Part shown: positions 57,191 to 64,000 of the stretch, piece by piece
Numbering within the stretch: the first letter of the stretch is position 1
Layout of the letters: each line of letters opens with the position of its first letter
Assembly (NCBI RefSeq): GCF_026914185.1
Contig: NC_070558.1
Location: forward strand, 8,379,501 to 8,443,500
DNA from: Puccinia triticina
Lineage: Eukaryota; Basidiomycota; Pucciniomycetes; Pucciniales; Pucciniaceae
DNA length: 64,000 nucleotides
Direction of reading: 5' to 3'
The notes under the pieces: generated by a model
Told to the model about the DNA's origin: nothing
The model's database searches: none
The model's input: the letters and a program-made list of their open reading frames with translations, nothing else
Made by a program: the position numbers and the translations under genes

Positions 57191-57995
57191 ATGTTGGTGG
57201 AAATGTCCACTAACCACCCTCTTCAAGATGTGTTCGGGCTGTGTGATTATTGGTAACTCAGCTCCGCACTGCTACTATCTGCTAGCACTCCTCTCTGAGC
57301 CTGATCTATAGCGTAATAATCCGCAAGTGAATACAGCTCCACACTCCGCAAGCACAGAATCCGCAAATAACGCTTCAAGTAAAGATAAGATCACGTATAA
57401 CTCTCCTAATACTCTAGTACGTCCGTAAGTGTAAGTACAACTAATGAGTAATCCGTAAGATGATAGGAGAGAGAGAAGAGAAACCGTGAGCCTTTCCCCC
57501 GTCCTTCCCTCCACGCACATCACCGCTCCCACCCAATCCCGCAGATCCGACACTTTGCCACACTAGTCCTTCAGCTCGGCCCGCTTTCCGCACCTCATTG
57601 TCCCAGACTCCGCTCCTCCCCAACGCTTGCCCTGCCACCTTCCTCTGTCTAGCCCCCGCCAGTCAGTCTCTTGCCACCGCCTCTGCCCCAGTTCCACCCG
57701 CTTCAGCTGACACGGCTCACCTGCTGACCTGCCGCTGCTACCAGTCCACGTGTGTAGTCCGCCGCAGTCCAGCCCCGTCTTTCCGCTCCAGTCCGGATAC
57801 CCAATCCGCAATCCATGTGTGACTTTCCGTAAGCTTTCTCAGTGTGTTTTTCTGACATCATCCTCAGTGCTTATGTCACCAGAAAGCACTCTGCCTGCGC
57901 CGCTCTGTGCGTTCCCCCCCCCGCGCCATCTCCGAGAGGACATTCTACCACGCATGCCTATATAAACCACCACGCCAGTCATGATCAGGAGGGGG
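57191..57995 (+). repeat. LTR-like copy 2 inside MULE-like element 1
   Basis: It begins TGTTGGTGGAAATGTCC and contains TATATAAACCACCAC at about 57960. It matches 31740-32650 in ordered blocks and lacks the 121-bp MITE. Internal retroelement sequence is absent on both sides, so it is a solo or truncated LTR. Confidence 0.65.
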
Positions 57996-58290
57996 GCTGG
58001 AGTGCACAGGACTGCACTCCCCTCTTGAGGAGGAGAAATACCAGGAATGGAGTGCTGGGGGAATGCACTCCGATCTGATGGAGTGAGACTCCGGGGCACC
58101 CATTACATTTCCAGGCCACTGGAGTTCTTGGTGGTGCACTCCAAAGAATCTGGAGTGCCCGGTTCTGCCCTCCAATGGACTTGGAGTGTTCAGCACTCCA
58201 ACAATCATTGGTGTGCACACTCCATACACTCGCTTTTGGAGTGCTTTTAGGATTTTCTTGGAGTGCATTCAGGCTCACCGTTTTTCTTTT

Positions 58291-59297
58291 GGGTCAATCT
58301 AAATGCACGCCACTTTTTGACTAGATGCACGCCAAAAAAGTGGCGTGCGCGCCTGTACGCCAAAATAAATGGCGTACAGGAGCAGTGCACGCCATTTTTT
58401 TTGGCGTGCGTAGCCCTGAACGCCAAAAATACTCTTTTTTGGAAGAATTTTGGCGTGCACAAACCCTCCACGCCATTTTTTTTGGTGTACAGGCTTTGCA
58501 CGCCACTTTTTTGGCGTGCATCTAGTCAAAAAGTGGCGTGCACCATGTTGAATGCAATTTTTTTGGCAGGAACAGTTGCGCACAACAAAATAGGGTGTGA
58601 CCACTGCGGCCCAATGACATATTTCATGTACTATCCATAGTGCCTCCGCCAAGCTCTGCACTATGAATAGTGCCTGCGCCAAGCTCTGCACTATGAACAG
58701 TGCCTCCGCCAAGCTCCGCACTATGAATAGTGCCTCTGCCAAGCTCCGCCAATGGATAGTGCTTCCGCCAAGCTCCACCACTATGAATAGTGCCTCCGCC
58801 AAGCTCCACCACTATGAATAGTGCCTCCGCCAAGCTCCACCACTATGAATAGTGCCTCTGCCAAGCCCCGCCACTATAAATAGTGACTCCGCCATGACTC
58901 CGCCACTATAAATAGTGACTCCGCCAAGCTTGGCCACTATGAAAACTATTCATCCTGGCACTATTCATAGTGGCGGAGGCACTATTCATCATGCCGTTGG
59001 GGCGCAGTGGCCAACTGTGCCGCCAAAAAAACTGCATGTAAAACGGTGCACGCCAACTTTTGACTATATGCACGCCAAAAAAGTGGCGTGCAACGCCTGT
59101 ACGCCAAAAAAAATGGCGTGGAGGGTTTGTGCACGCCAAAATTCTTCCAAAAAGGAGTATTTTTGGCGTTCAGGGCTACGCACGCCAAACAAATGGCGTG
59201 CACTGCTCCTGTACGCCATTTATTTTGGCGTACAGGCGTGCACGCCACTTTTTTGGCGTGCATCTAGTCAAAAAGTGGCGTGCATTTAGATTGACCC
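58291..59297. mobile_element. MULE-like element 2 with TGCACGCC motif, 1.0 kb
   Basis: Ends GGGTCAATCTAAATGCACGC and GCGTGCATTTAGATTGACCC are flanked by TTTTCTTTT (58282-58290 and 59298-59306). The two arms (about 58300-58560 and 59040-59290) are inverted copies of each other, built from TGCACGCC/GGCGTGCA. A minisatellite separates them. It sits directly against element 1. Confidence 0.8.
58625..58990. repeat. Minisatellite, about 30-bp unit, about 11 copies
   Basis: The unit is CACTATGAATAGTGCCTCCG plus CCAAGCTCCAC. ACTATGAATAGT is itself nearly palindromic. It forms the centre of MULE-like element 2. Confidence 0.88.
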
Positions 59298-59306
59298 TTT
59301 TCTTTT

Positions 59307-60012
59307 TGGTTTCCTTATCCCCACAGAACAATTTTGTTTTCTGGTCAGTTGATTTGTCAAAGAAATTCATTTTGCAAATTTTTCTGGATCTTACTTGATG
59401 AACTCCAAGTTCTTGAGATGCAGTTGTGCACTCCAAAAATTTTGGAGTGCGCAGGATCGACATTGAGTGCATTGTGTGTTGTAACATTGAGTGCATTGTG
59501 TGTTGTGACAGAAAGAGGGTCATTCTTGGGGCCACTTATGTAGATCGAGAGCTGGTTCGAACAAGAGGGCCAGATCCGGCCACAGCACACACCGCCACAT
59601 AGCCACAGACAGACACCAAACACCAGCTCATATGACAAGACAGCCCCAACGGGCTTGTGCAAACTGAAAACCAAAAACTGAAGGAGCAGAAAATAAACAG
59701 AGGAGAAGCGTGTGGGCCGCTGCGTCCTATCACACACACACACACATATATATATATATACTTTACGGGATGTGGGGCCGGGCAGGGTGGGGGTTTTCTT
59801 TATTGGCTTGTAAGGAGTGTCTGTGTGATTGAACAGTTCTTTATACATATATACATATATATATATATATGTGTGGACGGATGCGTATTTATGTGAAAGA
59901 AGAAGACACTGATGCTTATGTTGAGTCACGAAAGAGAAGAAGAAGAAGAAGATGATAAAAGGAAGAACGAGGATGAGTTGATGCTTTCCAAAAAAGAGAG
60001 AGAGGATAGTTT
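59307..60012. other. No supported gene; microsatellites
   Basis: It contains a tandem ACATTGAGTGCATTGTGTGT pair (about 59459-59505), a CA/TA microsatellite at 59731-59760, a TA run at 59845-59869 and a GAA-rich tract at 59934-59955. It is the 3' flank of SVP26. Confidence 0.6.
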
Positions 60013-61110
60013 TTAGTGGAGGGTGGGCGAGACGGAGGGCAGGAGGCTGTCGTCGAAGGGCATGCGATGGTCGGACGAGTGGCTGATGGAGAGGGAGCTA
60101 GCGAGGTGGAAGGCGGGGCCTGAGGAGACGTGGCGGGGGGAGACGAGTGAGTTTTGGGGGAGGAGATGGTGGTGGTGGTGGTGGTGGTCGTTGAAGTGGG
60201 TGGAGAAGGCGCGGCGGGGGGAGGTGGTGGTGGTGTTTCTGGAGGGCGAGAGTCTCCTTGTGATCGGCGATGCGGGGGGGGAGGAGCCGAGGAGGAGGAC
60301 GCTGGGGGAGATGGGGTCGTGGTGGTGGTGGGTGAAGGCGGGGGAGGCGGGGCAGGAGGGGCTGGCGATGAGGCCCTCGTTCGGGCGCGAGCTGGTCCGG
60401 CCGCCGGCTCCCGGGGCGCCGCCTGCCGATTGGCTGACCCCCCGGGGCAGCGTCTTCTTCATGCAGTTCTGGATCATCCCCTTGAGCATCGACGGCGGGC
60501 GCGGGGTGCCGAGCTGGATGGCCCCGCTGAGATGGTGCAGCTCGGAGGGGTGGTAGAGCAGGTCTTGGGCCTCCTTGGACGTTGGGGTCGGGGGCTGGGC
60601 CGAGATGATGGGCTGGCTGAGCGAGAGATCTGTGAGGAGAGGAAGGGTTTGTTAGGGAGATTGGGTATATGTGTGTGTGTGGAGATAGGGAGCTGACCGA
60701 TGGAGTTGGGCAGGACGTTATCGCTGGCGCTGAGACTGAGGAAGAGGAAGAAGGGCACGATCCAGACGCAGAGGGCAAAGAAGGTGGAGATGTCGATGAG
60801 CGTGAGCTGGTCGGGGCGTCTGTGGCTGGGGGGGTGTGCGAGCCAGGCCTGGGGGGCGGGGCGGTGGTTGTGGCTGGCGACGCGGTCGGCGAAGTAGAAG
60901 AACCAGGCGAAGTGGTCGAGGATGACGAGTGCGCATGAGGAGAGGAAGGAGAGGGATGTGAGGGAGATGGAGGGCCAGGCGCGGGAGAAGTTGGAGAGGT
61001 AGACGCAGTGGGAGAGGATGCCGAGCAGGGTGAGGGAGAGGGGCAGGCCGTCGGCGAGGTAGAAGGCCAGATGGAGGAGGATGATGAGCTGCGGGGTGAG
61101 TTTCTGTATT

Positions 61111-61148
<38 letters not shown>

Positions 61149-61399
61149 CTTGTGTGGCTTGTGTGGCTTGTGGGGGACTGACCTGGATGAGCTGTTTTCC
61201 GAAGCGCTTGGCGGCCTGGGTGTTTTCCTCGATGATCTCTGCTAGATAGAGCAGGCCGCTGGCTGGAGAGAGCCGCCGGGGGAGGGGGATCAGTGGTCAG
61301 GTGTTTGTTGGTTTATGTGGTGTGCTTACCCAGACAGAGGGTGATGAATGCGATGGCCAGGAGTCCGACGAGGAAGGAGACGAGGTGGAGGAGCAGCAT
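60013..61399 (-). CDS. SVP26: SVP26/TEX261-family ER-Golgi cargo receptor with a long C-terminal tail, 4 exons
   Basis: Exons (minus): 61399-61330, 61262-61183, 61088-60698, 60629-60013, giving 385 aa. The N-terminal core (about 200 aa) has four predicted membrane spans: LLLHLVSFLVGLLAIAFITL, LIILLHLAFYLADGLPLSLT, ISLTSLSFLSSCALVILDHF and ISTFFALCVWIVPFFLFLSL. It also has the family features GLLYLAEIIEE, LGILSHCVYLSNF and LSASDNVLP. Svp26/Erv26 and TEX261 retain or export membrane cargo such as mannosyltransferases in COPII vesicles. The C-terminal half (about 205 aa) is Ser/Pro-rich and disordered, with a seven-His run, and exceeds yeast Svp26 or human TEX261; I cannot assign it a function. 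Intron 2 carries a long GT microsatellite (about 61112-61146). Confidence 0.92.
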
Positions 61400-61816
61400 C
61401 TTCGAGGGTGGTGGTGGTTCTGGGTTGGTTTTGAGGTGTTTTGGTTGTTTCGGCGCTGGCTGGGACGATTCAGAGTGCGTTCCCCTGGGCGCACTGTTTC
61501 ACTGGTTGGGATCATCCCCTGCCACTAACAAAACCACCCCACTTCTCACCCAGCCCGCCTGTGCTGGCCGTCGCCGTGAAGAGGGCTGCTCTTGAAAGCG
61601 CCTTCCCACTTCCAGAAGCGGCCTGGCCCATCCGACTGCCTCCTCCACCCCCTGCCCGCCACACACACACAACACAACACACCACAGGCACTTCAAAAAC
61701 AAGCGCAACCAAGTCCTGGCTGAGCCACAACCCTTACTATGGTCTTTTTCCTGTTTCTGGTGCACCCGGCCGCCACACACAACCCAGCGGTGAAGTGTTG
61801 ACGCCATGATCTCTGT
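61400..61816. promoter_or_regulatory. Upstream region of SVP26
   Basis: A GC-rich region without a recognisable gene. Transcription of SVP26 to the left and of a possible gene at 61.8 kb to the right would make it a divergent promoter. Confidence 0.35.
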
Positions 61817-63011
61817 GTGACGCGGCGAAGGCCGATCATCGTTGCACATCAACCGATCCCAATCCGCCATCATCTGGCTCTCCGCCCACCCGCGCTCCAG
61901 AGCCTGCTGGACTCCGCGCCCGGCCAGCCCGGCCTGTTCGCCCCCGCGAGCTCCTCCAGAGAGCCAAGCAGGCTGCACTCAGGGCCCCGTCCGAGCGGCG
62001 AGACGAGCAAGCCTGATGGGTGGCCTCGAGGCATCGCCCATCGGGAGCCCGACGATCTGCTGAAGCCCGACAGAATCAAGCGGATGCTCGCCGTGCTGGG
62101 CGCGGGGAGGGTGTCGGTGGGCCGGCTCGGGCTGGCGTCCGCCGAGACCGCCGTCTTCACCCCCCCCCGACAAGTCGATCGACCTCCTGCGCGACATATA
62201 CACCGTGGCCAAGGAGGAGGAGCGCCGCCGAGCCGCCTCGCCAGCTCCGTTCTTCCACACTGCCATCCAGCCCCTCCTCCTCGTCGTCGTCCCATCCGTG
62301 ACACGCTTGTTCCTTCCATCGTAGCCGGCGTCACCTTCGTGCCGTTCCAGGTCGAATTGAGTGGCGCCCCGCCCTCGAAGTCTTCCCGCTCACCCCCGAC
62401 GACATCGACTTCGGACATTCTGACTGCCTCTCCGACGACGATTGATTACCTGGCGAGTGCGGAAACCGCGAGCGACGCCGCTGTCGGCTTCCTCGGCACG
62501 GCTCCGGCAGACCACGAGACATGCCATCCACACATGTTCCCCGGATGTCTGAGCAACATCGAGCCTGCGTCGTTCGCGCACGAGAGCTCGCCCGGCCTCC
62601 TGTCCGGCGAATACGGCGGGGATTCCTGGCCGACGACTCCCGATGCTTTCCACGCAAGCATGGCAGCGCCTCGCCAACCCAAGAGGTCGGGCCGAAGCGT
62701 TTTGGAGGACGTGGACTCGCTCAGTCGGCCGGCCGACTGCGGACACAGCGTCGCGCCCCCTCTGCACGCGTCGTTCAGCTGCGACCTCGGGGCGGCAAGC
62801 ATGGACGGAGGCGGACGCCGCGTGCGCCCCCGATCGGCCGCTGTTCCCGGAGCGCTCGACGCACAAGAACAGCGCCTGGGCCCATGGCGGGGCGGTTTTC
62901 GGGATCGGGGGCGCCGGCGAATGCGCGCAGAACTGGCGGCGAAACGGCGCGCTTCCGCCGACGGCTTTCGACGCCGCCGAGGCCCATTCTCAGGAGTCTT
63001 ACTTGCTCTAG
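61817..63011 (+). CDS. Unresolved GC-rich coding-like region, possibly a multi-exon gene
   Basis: Several plus-strand stretches look like protein. About 61890-62165 reads LLDSAPGQPGLFAPASSS...EPDDLLKPDRIKRMLAVLGA. After a nine-C run (62160-62168), a different frame reads DKSIDLLRDIYTVAKEEERR and FFHTAIQPLLL. About 62350-62446 reads EWRPALEVFPLTPDDIDFGH ending in a TGA. At 62780-63011 a further frame reads PLFPERSTHKNSAWAHGGAV and ends ESYLL followed by TAG. These could be exons of one gene, two genes, or a decayed gene, with the C-run a frameshift. The 462-residue open frame is not taken as one protein, because its later part loses protein-like character. No family recognised. Confidence 0.35.
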
Positions 63012-64000
63012 GCAGCGCTCATGTATCTACCAACTCTTCAAAAAAAAAAAAAAAAAAAAAAACGCAAAACAGATTGTTCGATTCGATTTGTCGGTCCAGA
63101 TATAACTCAGTGCCCTCTATGTATATTCTCTCCAGATTCCAGATGATTTCGACTGATTCACAGAGAAGTTTTTTTGTATTGGGCCATGTTTCCATGATCT
63201 TATAAGGCTGAGTGACCTCTTTTAGTGATGGGATAGAAACGCCAGAAGTAATGAACCTACAATAACCCGTCCAGTCAAGCTAAGAATATTCCTAAAGATT
63301 TGACACAGAACATCTTGTTTGGATCCCTCTCACTGTTGATCAGGGAACTCCAGGAATACTGATGAGACCATCTCGGAGTCACCAACAACGAGAGCCCTCT
63401 GAGAAAGCTCATGTCTGCCATTGCCGCCTATTTATATGCAGAGATTGCACCCTGCTTTACTGTCTATGAGCAACCCATATCGCCAGGTGTAACGGGCAAT
63501 ATGGTCGAAGGGTTGCCTTATCCTGAGTGAGGATCCGGTACCTAGTCTGTCCTTCGCCCGGGGGCGCGAGCTGAGCCGGGTGATCCTGAGATAGTCATTG
63601 CGGGCCGGTCTGTGCCTTGTTGGGCCGGATGGACACCCAAAGGTGTTTCTGTATCACCGCCGCCGACCAATCACAGCTCGCCGGACCGCTGTTTGACTCC
63701 CTTTTTATCATCCCCGCGCACTCCAAGGCTGTCACTAGGCCGGTCTGGAAGGGAATCGCGCCTGAGATCGCCATCTTATCCAGCCATCTCGCCGCAAGTG
63801 CCCGGTTTGAAATGAAATTGACCTCTCTTTTGGCCAGCTACTTCGAGGTGGCGCTCTCGAGATCCACGCGACTGCAAGCTACTGGAACCACTAGTGGATT
63901 TTGTGAGGATACGGTGGCTGAAGATAGGGTCGTGATCCCCATATAAGGAGCATCAACTCCGTCGGCTGCACTCATTCCCCATCCAACCATCCACACTTCT
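63012..64000. other. Poly-A tract and unassigned sequence; promoter-like end
   Basis: A run of about 23 A lies at 63040-63062. 63430-63960 is GC-moderate with no recognised protein. CATATAAGG at 63941-63949, followed by pyrimidine/C-A-rich sequence to the window end, looks like a core promoter of a gene lying beyond the edge. Confidence 0.4.

Larger units (their letters stand above)
55742..58280. mobile_element. MULE-like element 1 with TGCACTCC motif, 2.54 kb
   Basis: Left end GGGTCAGCCTAACTGCACTC; right end GAGTGCATTCAGGCTCACC(G). Both sides carry TTTTTCTTT (55733-55741 and 58281-58289), a 9-bp target duplication as in Mutator-like elements. About 350 bp at each end carry dozens of TGCACTCC/GGAGTGCA copies. 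The middle holds a satellite (56110-57150) and an LTR copy (57191-57995). No transposase was seen. The T-rich target makes the duplication less decisive. Confidence 0.7.

Noticed and set aside
60098..60936. Long open frames on both strands opposite SVP26 (Pro- or Gly/Val-rich)
   Set aside because: They are shadows of the GC-rich SVP26 exons. The minus-strand SVP26 frame has membrane spans, family motifs and consistent introns.
61817..63205. Single 462-codon open frame as one gene
   Set aside because: The frame is open because of high GC. After the C-run at 62160 the more protein-like sequence is in other frames, and its end runs through a poly-A tract.

Overview
The window is eukaryotic, intron-dense and very rich in transposable elements. 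It fits a basidiomycete fungus, most likely a rust (Pucciniales). The evidence is small introns of about 50-120 bp, micro-exons, a degraded Tet/JBP-like 2OG-Fe(II) oxygenase gene, a multi-exon secreted protein of a rust-type family, and deeply nested hAT, CACTA, Harbinger and MULE-like elements. The species cannot be fixed from the sequence alone.

Layout. 1-9 kb holds a dead 2OG oxygenase relic, a hairpin-rich tandem repeat, a Harbinger-type MITE, and an apparently intact 3.6-kb hAT transposon inside a dead Harbinger transposase gene. 9.8-11 kb is SPO7 (minus strand). 11.7-22.6 kb is a dead gypsy-type gag region split by a 7.7-kb hAT-like insertion. That insertion contains a 6.6-kb CACTA-type element, which itself holds further insertions. 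24-28.3 kb is a field of MITEs and CACTA-type elements with a 19-bp satellite. 28.6-30.9 kb is a 13-exon gene for a secreted or membrane protein (minus strand). 31.7-33.5 kb has an LTR copy interrupted by a 121-bp palindromic MITE, then a mariner-type transposase relic.

35.6-46.3 kb is a gene-rich island: an amino-acid/GABA-type permease, the nucleoporin NUP82/NUP88, deoxyhypusine hydroxylase (LIA1), the 60S assembly factor MRT4 (divergent from LIA1), and an intron-containing tRNA-Gly(UCC). 46.5-59.5 kb is again repeats: Harbinger-type and hAT elements, inverted MITE pairs, ATGACCGGTCAT-based satellites, and two adjacent MULE-like elements whose iterated motif differs by one base. 60.0-61.4 kb is SVP26/TEX261 (minus strand). 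61.8-63.0 kb is a GC-rich coding-like stretch that I could not resolve.

The host genes are single-copy housekeeping functions: ER/nuclear-envelope lipid control (SPO7), ER-Golgi cargo export (SVP26), nuclear pore (NUP82), eIF5A hypusination and 60S maturation (LIA1 and MRT4, sharing a 314-bp promoter), nutrient uptake (permease) and tRNA. Exon models were derived by hand by requiring GT/GC-AG borders and continuous reading phase; all modelled junctions are phase-consistent. Family names come from recognition of motifs, not from a database search.
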